Origin: Oceanospirillum beijerinckii DSM 7166
GTDB lineage: Bacteria > Pseudomonadota > Gammaproteobacteria > Pseudomonadales > Halomonadaceae
Assembly: GCF_000422425.1 (NCBI RefSeq)
Contig: NZ_AULT01000030.1
Span: 1 to 64,000 of the forward strand
DNA length: 64,000 nucleotides
Direction of reading: 5' to 3'
Part shown: in pieces, positions 28,124-37,114 of the stretch
How the letters are laid out: each line of letters begins with the position of its first letter
Numbering within the stretch: position 1 is the stretch's first letter
The notes under the pieces: generated by a model
What the model saw: the letters and a program-made list of their open reading frames with translations, nothing else
Database searches by the model: none
What the model was told of the DNA's origin: nothing
Program-made: the position numbers and the translations under genes

Positions 28124-28945
28124 ATGACCACTCTCAAGGCATCAGAACGACTACAGCAGTTTATTCAGGATCACCCCCGGCTGATGTTACTGACCGGTGC
28201 GGGCATCAGTACTGATTCAGGTATCCCGGATTACCGGGATAAATCCGGCCAGTGGAAACGCAAACCACCGGTTCAACACCATGACTTTATGTCTGACCTG
28301 CATACCCGTCAGCGCTTTTGGGCCCGCTCTCTGATTGGCTGGCCGGTGATGCGCAACGCCCAACCCAATGCCGCTCACAAAGCGATTGCTCAGCTGGAGC
28401 ACAATGGCACCTGCCAGCTACTGGTGACCCAGAATGTGGATGGCCTGCATAACAAAGCGGGCAGCCAAAACGTGGTCGATCTCCATGGCCGTTCCGATCA
28501 GGTGATCTGTATGGGCTGTCAGGTACTGTATACCCGTGATCAGATCTGCGATCAATTGAGCACACTGAATCCCGAGTTTGCCCAACTCACCGCCAGCGCA
28601 GCTCCCGATGGCGATGCCGATCTTGAACGGGATGACTTTCATCAATTCCAACTCACCGACTGCCAGCAGTGCGGTGGCATATTAAAACCCCATGTGGTGT
28701 TTTTTGGTGATACCGTGCCCAGAGATCGTGTTGATACCGCTTTTGACGCTTTAGAGCAGTCCGACGGTTTACTGGTGATCGGCTCATCCCTGATGGTCTT
28801 TTCCGGTTACCGCTTCTGTCGTAAGGCTCATGAGCTAGGCAAACCGATTGCGCTACTCAACAAAGGCGTGACCCGTGCTGATGAGCTGGCGACACTAAAG
28901 CTGGACGCCGCCTGCAGCGAAACTCTGGCCGGTTTAGATCAATAA
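28124..28945 (+). CDS. Sir2-family NAD-dependent protein deacetylase (zinc type)
   Basis: A 273-residue sirtuin of the class II (SIRT4-like) size. GAGISTDSGIPDYR (about 26-39) binds NAD and TQNVDGLHNKAG follows. The catalytic His is H121 in LHGR. The zinc cysteines are complete: C129xxC132 and C180xxC183 (CMGC, CQQC). The end of the Rossmann core reads VIGSSLMVFSGYRF. It removes acyl groups from lysine with NAD in the cytoplasm. It is not closely related to the zinc-less sirtuin at 8 kb. It is a single gene. Confidence 0.92.
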   Translation: MTTLKASERLQQFIQDHPRLMLLTGAGISTDSGIPDYRDKSGQWKRKPPVQHHDFMSDLHTRQRFWARSLIGWPVMRNAQPNAAHKAIAQLEHNGTCQLLVTQNVDGLHNKAGSQNVVDLHGRSDQVICMGCQVLYTRDQICDQLSTLNPEFAQLTASAAPDGDADLERDDFHQFQLTDCQQCGGILKPHVVFFGDTVPRDRVDTAFDALEQSDGLLVIGSSLMVFSGYRFCRKAHELGKPIALLNKGVTRADELATLKLDAACSETLAGLDQ

Positions 28946-29082
28946 CCCACCGGGTTTTACACGTTTAAGCCGCTTTTTACTTTGCCTAAGCGGCCTCTTA
29001 GGGTATAAGCCGGGGTAATGATATTGACCCCAAGCTTGTCAGCCTATTTCTGCATATAAGCTTGCTGCTCTGAGAATCCGTT

Positions 29083-29820
29083 ATGACCGATTTGCCTGTC
29101 ACTGAAACCACAGACTCTACTGTGACCTCTAACTCCAGTCTTTCAACCGATGTCCCTTCTGCACAGCTGAGTGATCAACAGATCGACCTGATCTGCCAAT
29201 CTCTTTATGAAACGGGCTGGGTGGTGATGGAAGATAGTCTGTCAGCAGAGATGGTGCAGGCACTGCGTACAGATATGCAGCAGCGGGATCAGAATCAGGA
29301 GTTTTTCAAAGCAGGTATCGGTCGTGATAAAGAGCTGGTACTGCGGGATGATATCCGTACGGATCGTATCTGCTGGCTGGACGGCGACAACCCGGTACAA
29401 AGCAGCTTTATGGCGATGCTGGATCAGTTGATGACCGCCGTAAATCGTCGACTGTTTCTGGGTATGAATCACTTTGAAGCCATGTATGCGATCTATGAAC
29501 CGGGTCAATTCTATAAGAAACATCTGGACAGCTTCCGTGGTCAGCGCAACCGTATTATGACCCTGGTGTTTTACCTTAATCCGAACTGGAACAGCGCCGA
29601 TGGCGGTCAGTTTTTACTCTTCCCAGAAGTGGGTGAACAAGGTCAGAATGTGACCGATGCTCTGCAGTTATCAGACGCCCCCATTGCCAAGGTCGAACCA
29701 GAAGCAGGTACCGTAGCGGCATTTCTGAGTGAAGAGTTTCCCCACGAAGTGATCACAGCCCAAGCCACACGCTACAGTATTGCGGTCTGGTTTCGCATCA
29801 ATGATGGTATCCCGGCTTAA
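29083..29820 (+). CDS. 2-oxoglutarate/Fe(II)-dependent oxygenase (prolyl 4-hydroxylase-like)
   Basis: A 245-residue oxygenase. A Ser/Thr-rich N-terminus (1-28) has no signal. The double-stranded beta-helix core carries the iron triad H147xD149 (KKHLDSF) and H221 (EFPHEV), with R230 placed to bind 2-oxoglutarate (TRYSIAVWF). FYLNPNWNSADGGQFLLF is typical of prolyl 4-hydroxylase-type enzymes of bacteria. The target residue or protein is unknown; bacterial relatives modify ribosomal or elongation-factor proteins. Confidence 0.88.
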   Translation: MTDLPVTETTDSTVTSNSSLSTDVPSAQLSDQQIDLICQSLYETGWVVMEDSLSAEMVQALRTDMQQRDQNQEFFKAGIGRDKELVLRDDIRTDRICWLDGDNPVQSSFMAMLDQLMTAVNRRLFLGMNHFEAMYAIYEPGQFYKKHLDSFRGQRNRIMTLVFYLNPNWNSADGGQFLLFPEVGEQGQNVTDALQLSDAPIAKVEPEAGTVAAFLSEEFPHEVITAQATRYSIAVWFRINDGIPA

Positions 29821-29858
29821 GCCCTTTTATCAAAAAGAACCATAATATTTTCTGTCTA

Positions 29859-30782
29859 TCACCCCAGAATTTGTCGGATTCTGGGTGCAGCCCAGTCGAG
29901 AAATAAGCGCACTCTGGGTGAGAGCAAACGGTTATGAGGGTAAACAAACTGTACAGGTATCGCTTCCGGCATACAGTCATCTAACAGACTCACCAGCTCA
30001 CCGCTTTCCAAGCCCTCTCTGGCCTGGTAAGACACCACCATTGCTACGCCTAAACCGGCTTTGACAGCATTTAATACCGGATCAATCTGATTCGAAGTAA
30101 ACACAGGCGTAATGGGTACAACAATAGGATTACCTTGATAATACAGCTGCCAATACTGCCCCTGCGGGGCAAAGGCGATAACTGGCCAATTCGCCAGTTC
30201 ACAGGGGTGTTCTAGCAAGCCTATTTTTTCATTCCCCTTCACACTTTCAGCCACGCTCATCTTTTCAACAAGCTGCGGGCTTGCACACAAGGTATAATGC
30301 ACTTGCCCCAGAGGCATAGCGATCAGAGAAGAATCTGACAGTTTGCCAATCCTTAGCGCTATATCGTAGCCCTCCTCAATGATATCCGTGACACGATCCA
30401 GAAGAGTTAACTCCGCACTCATACCGGGATTGTCCAGCAGCCATTGGTTCAGCAAAGGAGCAATATGCAGTCGACCAAACATCACTGGAGCTGTCAGGCT
30501 GAGCTTACCCGCTGGCCGCTGTTTTCGGCTATCCAACAGAAATTCGACCTCTTGCACCTCTGCCAGAATGCGCCGACAGTGTTGTAGATATTCCCGTCCC
30601 TCATCGGTCAAAGATAAACGTCGGGTACTGCGATTGAGCAAACGCACCCCCAAATACTCTTCCAGCTCAGCCAGGGTGCGTACCATGGTGGCCGCAGAGC
30701 GATTGAGCTGCTCCGCTGCGGCCGACAGACTGCCCTGCTCCACAATAGCGACAAAAGCCGTCATACCTTTAAATTTATCCAT
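29859..30782 (-). CDS. LysR-family transcriptional regulator
   Basis: A 307-residue regulator. The N-terminal winged helix-turn-helix (about 1-62) includes FVAIVEQGSLSAAAEQLNRS, and the effector domain (about 90-300) follows. GGAGGAAGATA gives a strong ribosome binding site. It is divergent from the VOC/GST pair starting at 30997, about 215 bases away, which makes that pair its most likely target. The sequence type (LNRSTRRLSLTDEG) is that of the broad CrgA/AaeR-like subgroup, usually responding to small aromatic or electrophilic compounds. The ligand is not deducible. Confidence 0.92.
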   Translation of the reverse strand: MDKFKGMTAFVAIVEQGSLSAAAEQLNRSAATMVRTLAELEEYLGVRLLNRSTRRLSLTDEGREYLQHCRRILAEVQEVEFLLDSRKQRPAGKLSLTAPVMFGRLHIAPLLNQWLLDNPGMSAELTLLDRVTDIIEEGYDIALRIGKLSDSSLIAMPLGQVHYTLCASPQLVEKMSVAESVKGNEKIGLLEHPCELANWPVIAFAPQGQYWQLYYQGNPIVVPITPVFTSNQIDPVLNAVKAGLGVAMVVSYQAREGLESGELVSLLDDCMPEAIPVQFVYPHNRLLSPRVRLFLDWAAPRIRQILG

Positions 30783-30996
30783 TATCTTCCTCCGATTTTT
30801 ATCCCCTGCCCATTTACCCTACAGCCATCCTTTTTGATGCCCAGCCTATCTATTTATTCATAAAACGAAATAAAGATATCAGCTTTATGGCATTTATTAC
30901 GTTTTATAAGAAGCCTACAGTGGTGGCAGATACAGCGGAACACAACGTTCAGATCGAACTGTAGCAACGGCAGCACAAAACCAGCGGAGAAAGTAC

Positions 30997-31428
30997 ATGA
31001 CAACAACAATGCTAAATCCTCAGGTCATTCGCAGCTTTGATCATGTCGGTATTCGGGTCAGCGATCGTCAGCGTTCCGTCGAGTTTTATCAACGCCTGGG
31101 ATTTCGTGAAACAGCCGTATTCCCTGCTTATGAAGCCAATGAGATGGAAGTGGGTGGGGTACGTATCAATCTGATATTTAACGGTGCCCGTATGGATCAT
31201 AACCCTCTGCTGGATGCTCCTGTAAAACCTCCCGGCGTCACTCACCCCGCTTTTGTTGTGGATGATTTAACCGCTCTGCAAGAATGGCTGGAGACTGAAG
31301 GTATTACGATTACCCAAGGCCCTCACCCCATAGGCTCACGCCGTATCACCCTGTTTATTCGTGACCCAGATGGCAATGTTCTGGAGTTCAATCAACTGAT
31401 TTCCAATACGCCATCCCTCACTTCATAA
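30997..31428 (+). CDS. VOC-family protein (glyoxalase/bleomycin resistance fold)
   Basis: A 143-residue single vicinal-oxygen-chelate domain. It starts FDHVGIRVSDRQRSVEFYQRLGF, with the first metal-type His in the opening beta strand. It ends FIRDPDGNVLEFNQ, which carries the second conserved Glu. GGAGAAAGTAC precedes the ATG. It is followed by a GST gene in the same direction (about 110 bases gap) and is divergent from a LysR gene. The pairing with a GST suggests a role in removing reactive carbonyls or other electrophiles. The substrate is unknown. Confidence 0.88.
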   Translation: MTTTMLNPQVIRSFDHVGIRVSDRQRSVEFYQRLGFRETAVFPAYEANEMEVGGVRINLIFNGARMDHNPLLDAPVKPPGVTHPAFVVDDLTALQEWLETEGITITQGPHPIGSRRITLFIRDPDGNVLEFNQLISNTPSLTS

Positions 31429-31536
31429 GCAGCAAGCAACACAAGAAAACATCATAGATAGACCCTACACAATAACAACGACAACAAGATAACTTAGCCA
31501 GGACAAGTGTCCACTCACAACAACGAGGATATCAGG

Positions 31537-32133
31537 ATGAAACTGTACGATTTAGATCTATCCGGTAACTGCTACAAAGTTCGATTGTTTGCCGCTCTGG
31601 CGGGTATTTCCCTGGAACTGCAACCGGTGGATTTCCTGGCCGGAGATCATAAAAAAGCACCAGTCATTGAGCTTAACCCCCTGGGCCAACTACCGGTATT
31701 GCAAGATGGGGATCTGGTACTGAGAGACTCTCAAGCTATTTTGGTTTATCTAGCGCGCCAATACGGTGGCCATCAGTGGTGGCCGGATGGCGCGGCTCAA
31801 CAAGCCGAAGTGATGCAATGGTTATCGGCCGCCGCTAACGAGATTCAGCATGGTCCTTGCTCCGCTCGTTTAATCGATAAGTTTGGCATTTCGTTGGATA
31901 AGTCTCGTACTTTGGATATTTCGGGAATTATCCTGCCGGTACTGGAGCAACACCTGCAACAACACGACTGGCTGGCTCTGGGTCGTCCAACCATCGCCGA
32001 TTGTGCCGTTTTTCCTTATCTGGCAGTTGCCTGGGAAGGTGGTATAGATTTGTCTGACTATACGGCGATTAATGCCTGGATGGCGCGCATTAAAGAGCTG
32101 CCGGGCTTTATTCCTATGCCAGGCATTGAATAA
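31537..32133 (+). CDS. Glutathione S-transferase family protein
   Basis: A 198-residue GST. The start MKLYDLDLSGNCYKVRLF fits the thioredoxin-fold beginning and has GAGG seven bases upstream. A GTG 30 bases earlier is less likely. The N-domain (about 1-78) includes NPLGQLPVLQDGDLVLRDSQAI, with the cis-Pro and the Ser that binds glutathione. The C-domain is helical and ends TIADCAVFPYLAV. It lies downstream of the VOC gene and probably shares its regulation by the divergent LysR protein. Confidence 0.9.
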   Translation: MKLYDLDLSGNCYKVRLFAALAGISLELQPVDFLAGDHKKAPVIELNPLGQLPVLQDGDLVLRDSQAILVYLARQYGGHQWWPDGAAQQAEVMQWLSAAANEIQHGPCSARLIDKFGISLDKSRTLDISGIILPVLEQHLQQHDWLALGRPTIADCAVFPYLAVAWEGGIDLSDYTAINAWMARIKELPGFIPMPGIE

Positions 32134-32203
32134 AACATTGGACAGGCAGGTTGAATAACATCTCTGAAGAATCACACTAACAAGCTGAACTTGAGAGCAG
32201 ATA

Positions 32204-32246
32204 TAAAAAACCGCTAACGCCTTTGATCAGGCCTTGGCGGTTTTGA
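32204..32246. terminator. Bidirectional terminator between GST and hemoglobin genes
   Basis: AAAACCGC (about 32207-32214) pairs with GGCGGTTTT (about 32236-32244), with A- and T-runs outside and extra pairing inside (ACGCC / GGC). It lies between convergent genes. Confidence 0.7.
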
Positions 32247-32266
32247 TTATTATCGCTTGCAATGTA

Positions 32267-33079
32267 TCAATCGCGGGTACGACAAAATTCTGCCGGGCGG
32301 AACAGCTGAGCCATCAGATACTCTTTAAAGTCATCGGCGTAATCCTGATCCTTGAGCGCTTCCTTCATGCACAGCAGCCAGGCATCACGCTCGGCAATCC
32401 CGATATCCAGGTGTGCATGGGCACGGGGAATAGCTATGGGGCCATACTTCTCACGGAACAGTGTTGGGCCACCTAACCAACCGCACAGGAAACGGTAAAG
32501 CTTGTCAGCGGATACCGTCAGATCGGCATCGTGCATATCACGAATACGCTTGGCTTCTGGCAGAGTATCCATCGCTTTATAGAACGCATCGACCAGCTTT
32601 TTAATGCCTTCTTCACCGCCTGCGGCCTGGAAAGACGCATCTTCGGTGCCGTAAGGGCGTGGGTCTTGTTTTGCTTCTGTCGTCATCTCTAATCCTGATT
32701 GTATTATTCTGCTGTTTTCATGCCTGAGCCTGGACTCAGCAGCTTTCTGTGTTTTTCGCTGCTTGTGGTTTGGTGTGGTTGTGGCTGCTGCTGTTATAGA
32801 TAGCTTGCCGGTTTCCGGGTGGAAAGGGATCTCTCCCTGAGCCAGCCAAAACAGCTTATCACTGCGCTTTAACTGCTTAAAAGCGTACTCTGCTTTTGAC
32901 GCCAGACTTCGACTGCCAATCCGCTGCTGGTGGCGTAAAGTAAAGCACTTACGGCCCCGCATAAAGCGCGCGCCTTTACCGGTTTGGTGCTCAGTAAAGC
33001 GCCGTTCAACATCGGTAGTAATCCCGGTATACAGACGCTGGCCGTCGGTTTCTATGACGTACAGATACCAATCAGCCAC
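32267..33079 (-). CDS. GIY-YIG endonuclease domain joined in frame to a group II truncated hemoglobin
   Basis: A single open frame of 270 residues from a GTG start that overlaps the Sui1 gene by eight bases. Residues 1-90 are a GIY-YIG domain of the YhbQ type (WYLYVIETDGQRLYTGIT, then a conserved Arg in DVERRFTEH). Residues 90-131 are a polar linker. Residues 132-270 are a complete group II 2/2 hemoglobin with the B10-region AFYKAMD, the LCGWLGGP segment and the proximal His in RAHAHLDIG. An internal ATG at 32686 has its own ribosome binding site (AGGATTAGAG), so the globin may also be made alone as a 139-residue protein. Whether the fusion is translated as one chain or is a run-on frame cannot be decided from sequence. 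Confidence 0.82.
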   Translation of the reverse strand: MADWYLYVIETDGQRLYTGITTDVERRFTEHQTGKGARFMRGRKCFTLRHQQRIGSRSLASKAEYAFKQLKRSDKLFWLAQGEIPFHPETGKLSITAAATTTPNHKQRKTQKAAESRLRHENSRIIQSGLEMTTEAKQDPRPYGTEDASFQAAGGEEGIKKLVDAFYKAMDTLPEAKRIRDMHDADLTVSADKLYRFLCGWLGGPTLFREKYGPIAIPRAHAHLDIGIAERDAWLLCMKEALKDQDYADDFKEYLMAQLFRPAEFCRTRD

Positions 33080-33434
33080 CGGCTTTTTTCACTTTAAAAC
33101 CTTTATCGGTGAGCAGCTGTACCAGCAGATCACGCTGATCCCCCTGGATCTCAATCACATGATCTTTAACCGCGCCGCCGGTACCACAACGGGTTTTCAG
33201 CTCTTTGGCCAGCTTCTTCAGCTCACTGGCAGGAACCGGGACACCTTTAATCAGGGTCACACCCTTGCCTTTCCGTCCCTTGGTTTCGCGACTCACCCGG
33301 ACAATACCATCCCCTTCAGGAATGCTGTCATCGGCTTGTTTACAGGTACATTGATCCACTGGATTCTCACAATCCGGGCATACACGGCCCGTTTCTGTTG
33401 AGTAAACCAGGCTTCTTAACTTATCAAATGACAT
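33072..33434 (-). CDS. yciH: Sui1/eIF1-like translation factor (YciH)
   Basis: A 120-residue protein. The start MSFDKLRSLVYS is the usual family start. The N-terminal Cys cluster (CPDCENPVDQCTC, about 19-31) may bind a metal. The C-terminal SUI1 domain (about 45-120) includes VTLIKGVP and KTRCGTGGAVKDHVIEIQGD, the conserved core. Homologues affect fidelity of translation start. It overlaps the downstream GIY-YIG/globin frame by eight bases, so they are co-transcribed. A DnaA-box-like sequence (TTATCCACA, 33439-33447) sits in its leader. Confidence 0.92.
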   Translation of the reverse strand: MSFDKLRSLVYSTETGRVCPDCENPVDQCTCKQADDSIPEGDGIVRVSRETKGRKGKGVTLIKGVPVPASELKKLAKELKTRCGTGGAVKDHVIEIQGDQRDLLVQLLTDKGFKVKKAGG

Positions 33435-33500
33435 TGTTTTATCCACAGGTTCAAGATGGATTAAGAAAAAAGGATTAAGCGATAGGGAATAAGTGTACCG

Positions 33501-34385
33501 TCAGCTTACGGTGGCGGAAAGAGGCACAGGGTTCCAGGTACCAGATCTGAACGCCTGACAGATCTGCTGTATCACAGGTGCCGTCACTAATGGATGGCCT
33601 TTTGCTGCCACCGCCATCACAATCGCCACCGAAGGCAGATCAGGCAGTGTGGTGCCCGCTTCCAGCGTTGTCATTCCTGCCGGGACACCACTGGTCACCA
33701 TGGCACTGACCATACCGTTACGCCGCACCAGTTCCGCCAGCAGCGCGGTATTATTCACTACGGCGCGCACCTGATAGCGTCGCCCCAGTTTTTCCAGTCC
33801 ATCAATGGCGGTGCTGTAAAACTTACAATCCGGCTCGGACAGCGCCAAAGGTAATACTTCCACCTTTTCCGGGTCCATACCGTCGGGAATCACCCATACG
33901 CCCTGATCCTGAAACAGGGTATAGCCCTCATCACTGCCGGGGTGACGGGTCATCACCGATAGGTGCAGCTCACCGGCATCCAACTGGGGACGCAAACGAT
34001 TGGTCGAACCACCAAAAATCTGTACCTCAAGCTTTGGAAAACGCTGTTCAATCAAAGCCAGTAGCCCGGGTACAACCGTATGCAGATAATCATCCGGGCA
34101 GCCCAACCGTAGCGGAGGGCAGGCTTCTTCCTGCTGTAGTTGCTGCATCGCTTCATCATGCAAATTCACTATTCGACGAGCATAACCGGTCAGTGCTTTG
34201 CCATCCTGAGTCAGCTCCAGCACCCGCCCTTCACGTTCGAATAACGTTTTGCCCAGGGTCTGCTCCAAGCGCTTCATCTGCTGACTGACCGCCGCCTGAG
34301 TACGGAAAATCTGCCTGGCTGCACGGGTAAAACTGCCGGTATCGACCACAGCCAGAAAGGTACGCAACAGCTCGGTTTCCATCAT
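33501..34385 (-). CDS. LysR-family transcriptional regulator
   Basis: A 294-residue regulator. The DNA-binding helix-turn-helix (about 5-62) includes FLAVVDTGSFTRAARQIFRT. The effector-binding part (about 90-285) begins PLRLGCPDDYL. The protein is of the DNA-binding/AmpR-like general LysR type, and the ligand is unknown. It is divergent from the GST gene starting at 34623, about 240 bases away, and is a candidate regulator of it. Confidence 0.92.
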   Translation of the reverse strand: MMETELLRTFLAVVDTGSFTRAARQIFRTQAAVSQQMKRLEQTLGKTLFEREGRVLELTQDGKALTGYARRIVNLHDEAMQQLQQEEACPPLRLGCPDDYLHTVVPGLLALIEQRFPKLEVQIFGGSTNRLRPQLDAGELHLSVMTRHPGSDEGYTLFQDQGVWVIPDGMDPEKVEVLPLALSEPDCKFYSTAIDGLEKLGRRYQVRAVVNNTALLAELVRRNGMVSAMVTSGVPAGMTTLEAGTTLPDLPSVAIVMAVAAKGHPLVTAPVIQQICQAFRSGTWNPVPLSATVS

Positions 34386-34622
34386 ATTGTTATCCTCCTG
34401 GCTCTTATCTTAAACAGCACTCTACTACTATTTTCTACAGCGTCTGTCATCACTATTTTACAGCTAGTCCAGCCATTCTAAGAACTCCATCTTAGTCACC
34501 ATCATACCCTTTTCCCTATCAAGCAAACCGATAAGCCTCGCTTATACCTGAGGTAAATATTATTCGTTTGAGCGCTTAACAGGATTCTTCCAGACTTGCA
34601 TCCATCACATGGAGGAAGAAAA

Positions 34623-35291
34623 ATGACTGAAAGAACCCTGATCATAGGCAATAAAAACTACTCATCCTGGTCGATGCGCCCCTGGCTGTTAATGAAGCAG
34701 GCCAACTGGAGTTTTAGCGAGATCCGCATCCCTTTGATGACCGATGAGATGCCAGCGTTAATGGCTCAACACTCATCCAGCCGTAAGGTGCCCGTTTTAA
34801 AGGAACAGGGAGATCAGGCACAAGAAATAGAAATTTGGGATTCTCTGGCGATCTGCGAATATATCAATGAATGTTGTGAAGGGCAGTTTTGGCCTAAAGA
34901 TCCAACACTCAGAGCCATGGGACGTTCAGCGGTTTCCGAAATGCACTCAGGCTTTTTTGCCCTGCGCGGTGAGCTACCGATGAATATGCGTAAAACCTTC
35001 TCAGGCTTTACGCCTTCAGACGCTGCGCAGAAAGAGATCGACCGTATCAGTAGCCTGTGGCAACAGCTGTTAACCGCTTCAGGTGGGCCTTGGTTGCTGG
35101 GTGATTTTTCTATCGCCGATGCGTTTTATGCCCCTGTAGTCAGTCGCTTTATCACCTATCAGGTGGATCTGCCGGAAGCCTGTCAAGCTTACTGTCAGCA
35201 GGTAGAGCAGCTGGAAGCCTATCAGGAATGGAAGGCAGCAGCCTGTGATGAATCGGAAGTAATCCAGGTTGCGGAAGTCGAGGCTCACTGA
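34623..35291 (+). CDS. Glutathione S-transferase family protein
   Basis: A 222-residue GST with start ATG 34623 preceded by GGAGGAAGAAAA. It begins ERTLIIGNKNYSSWSMRPWL, with the Ser region that in this subfamily contacts glutathione. The N-domain also includes RKVPVLKEQ and IWDSLAICEYI. The helical C-domain (about 100-215) ends with a short acidic tail. Enzyme family members add glutathione to electrophiles or reduce peroxides. It shares no close similarity with the other GST at 31.5 kb. It is divergent from a LysR gene. Confidence 0.9.
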   Translation: MTERTLIIGNKNYSSWSMRPWLLMKQANWSFSEIRIPLMTDEMPALMAQHSSSRKVPVLKEQGDQAQEIEIWDSLAICEYINECCEGQFWPKDPTLRAMGRSAVSEMHSGFFALRGELPMNMRKTFSGFTPSDAAQKEIDRISSLWQQLLTASGGPWLLGDFSIADAFYAPVVSRFITYQVDLPEACQAYCQQVEQLEAYQEWKAAACDESEVIQVAEVEAH

Positions 35292-35430
35292 CGCCTAAAT
35301 TCAGCCGGATAAACGCACCGGCTTCTCTGCGCCCACGTCCTGAAAACCCGCCCTGAGCACCCGTTCAGGGCGCTTCGCATTTCGCGACAGCACCACCGTT
35401 TATACTTCTGCAGTATTCGCCTGCACAGCA
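35292..35430. other. Intergenic region with terminator-like hairpins
   Basis: AGCCGG (35303-35308) with CCGGCT (about 35318-35323) and CGCCCTGA (35349-35356) with TCAGGGCG (35365-35372) make two hairpins after the GST gene. Neither has a long T-run, so termination strength is uncertain. Confidence 0.5.
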
Positions 35431-35580
35431 CTAAAGATCCTTAAGCCTTTTGCGTCGTGCCTTATCTTTTTCCTGACTGGCCTTAGACCACTGTTTGATC
35501 TTCTTGATATAAAACGGCAGCACCATCAAAAACAGCACTGCGGCAATAACACCCTGATTATTCTGTATAAACTCTTGCAT
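35431..35580 (-). CDS. Small membrane protein, 49 residues
   Basis: A short gene starting MQEFIQNNQGVIAAVLFLMV. Residues about 9-24 form one hydrophobic membrane segment, followed by a strongly basic tail (KKIKQWSKASQEKDKARRKR) that should face the cytoplasm. GAGAGGTTGAGC precedes the ATG, an excellent ribosome binding site. The combination of start signal, single helix and positive-inside tail supports a real gene. Function is unknown. It is separate from the cyclase gene at 35846, which runs in the opposite direction. Confidence 0.65.
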   Translation of the reverse strand: MQEFIQNNQGVIAAVLFLMVLPFYIKKIKQWSKASQEKDKARRKRLKDL

Positions 35581-35845
35581 GCTCAACCTCTCATCAGCTT
35601 TTAAACCGACTAAATGATAAGACTCAACCCGGTTCTTAATTGATACTTATCATCCATATAGCAAAGACAACTATATAAAGTGCCTTTTACCATTACCTTC
35701 ACTGTCGCTACCGTTTTAAAATTAACCTATGGAAAACAACAATATCCCAGGTCTGGGGTTTGCAACAGGGAATGTCGCCACATAGATGTTAAGCCGCTTT
35801 CCAGCTTAACATCAGACTTACTCTCAACCAGATGAAAGGATCTCT
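35581..35845. other. Divergent region between small membrane gene and heme-type cyclase
   Basis: About 265 bases with no gene. AAAGGATCTCT immediately before 35846 is the ribosome binding site of the cyclase. GTTAAGCCGC and TCCAGCTTAAC nearby (about 35787-35812) form an imperfect inverted pair. Confidence 0.4.
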
Positions 35846-37114
35846 ATGCGGAAGGTCGCCCTGTTTTCTAAATTTAAAAAGCTCTCTTTAGCCTCTGGTT
35901 TGCTGGTAGCCGTATTCATCGGTTCCTTGTTGGTAGCCTACCAGATCACTCTGGTAAAAAAAGCGGTTCAACAGGAAGGCGAGTTTTTATCGGATATCGT
36001 TTTTGCCAATCTCTATGCCTTTATGCAGAAAGGCTGGAATAAAGAGGATATCAGCAAAAAATTAAATGAGCTGAACAACTATCATAATGGCGTCAACTTC
36101 CACATGCACCGCTCGGAGAAGGTTATTGAGCTTTTTGGTGCCAGGGAAAGCCGGTGGAAATTTACGGAAGCAGAAGCCGAATTACTGAAAGGTATCGGCC
36201 CTGATAATCGTGTGAGCTACCGGAGTGAGTATGGTTTTATCTACTCTAAACCCATAGAGTTTCAGGCTGAATGTCTTGCCTGCCACGGCAATGCCAAAGC
36301 AGGCGACATCGCCGGAGTCCTGAGTATCAGCTATGGTTTTGAAAACCTGAAGCTGCCGCTATTGCACAGCTTTATTATGAATATGCTCCTGCTGATACTG
36401 ACAGTCGTCGCTACGTATCTCGTCTACACCCGGGCAATCAAGGCCAGTATTATTGCGCCCTTTGATCAGTTTATCGATAAAATGAAGTCGATCAGCCAGT
36501 CGGATCAAATCATCCTGAAACGCTCTAAAACACCGATTGCCGAAATTGCTGAGATCGAAGACCTGATTCTGAAAGAACATTCTGACTTACTGAATGCCTT
36601 TAAAAAGCTGAAACAGGCCTCCTTGATTGATCCTTTGACAGGGCTATACAACCGCAAAAAACTCACCGAAGTGTTAACGGAAGAGATTACTCGTTTTGAA
36701 CAACATAGCACGCCCTTTTCCATTCTCTCAATTGATCTAAATCGCTTTAAACCGATCAATGACACCTATGGTCACGCGGTAGGCGATGATGCCCTATGTC
36801 ACTTTGGCCGTATCATCACCGAACAACTGAAAGGCACCGACTTTGCCTTTCGCCTGGGCGGTGATGAGTTTCTGGCCCTGCTGCCAACGACTCAGTTGAA
36901 TGAAGCTCAAGAGATCAAAGGCAAAGTACAGCAAGCTCTGGCTGGCACTCCGCTCTCCATCCCCCAGGGCGAACTCTTTCTGAATGCCAGTTTTGGAGTG
37001 TGTGAGATGACCGCGGAAGACTGCTTTGAAAGCCTGCTCAACCGGGCCGATGAAAGCATGTATCAACACAAACGTGAACTCAAAGCCAATCGTTTAACGG
37101 ATTTTTCAATCTAG
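35846..37114 (+). CDS. Tll0287-like (DUF3365) heme sensor diguanylate cyclase
   Basis: A 422-residue protein. Membrane segment one (about 14-33), then a Tll0287-like/DUF3365 domain (about 40-165) with a CLACHG heme-c motif (Cys143 to His147), then membrane segment two (about 172-195), a HAMP-like linker, and GGDEF (about 255-418). GGDEF is intact near residue 338 (RLGGDEF), with DLNRFKPINDTYGHAVGDD for metal binding. The heme suggests sensing of redox state or gas in the periplasm coupled to c-di-GMP synthesis. AAAGGATCTCT precedes the start. A 7-base tandem repeat begins within its stop codon. Confidence 0.9.
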   Translation: MRKVALFSKFKKLSLASGLLVAVFIGSLLVAYQITLVKKAVQQEGEFLSDIVFANLYAFMQKGWNKEDISKKLNELNNYHNGVNFHMHRSEKVIELFGARESRWKFTEAEAELLKGIGPDNRVSYRSEYGFIYSKPIEFQAECLACHGNAKAGDIAGVLSISYGFENLKLPLLHSFIMNMLLLILTVVATYLVYTRAIKASIIAPFDQFIDKMKSISQSDQIILKRSKTPIAEIAEIEDLILKEHSDLLNAFKKLKQASLIDPLTGLYNRKKLTEVLTEEITRFEQHSTPFSILSIDLNRFKPINDTYGHAVGDDALCHFGRIITEQLKGTDFAFRLGGDEFLALLPTTQLNEAQEIKGKVQQALAGTPLSIPQGELFLNASFGVCEMTAEDCFESLLNRADESMYQHKRELKANRLTDFSI

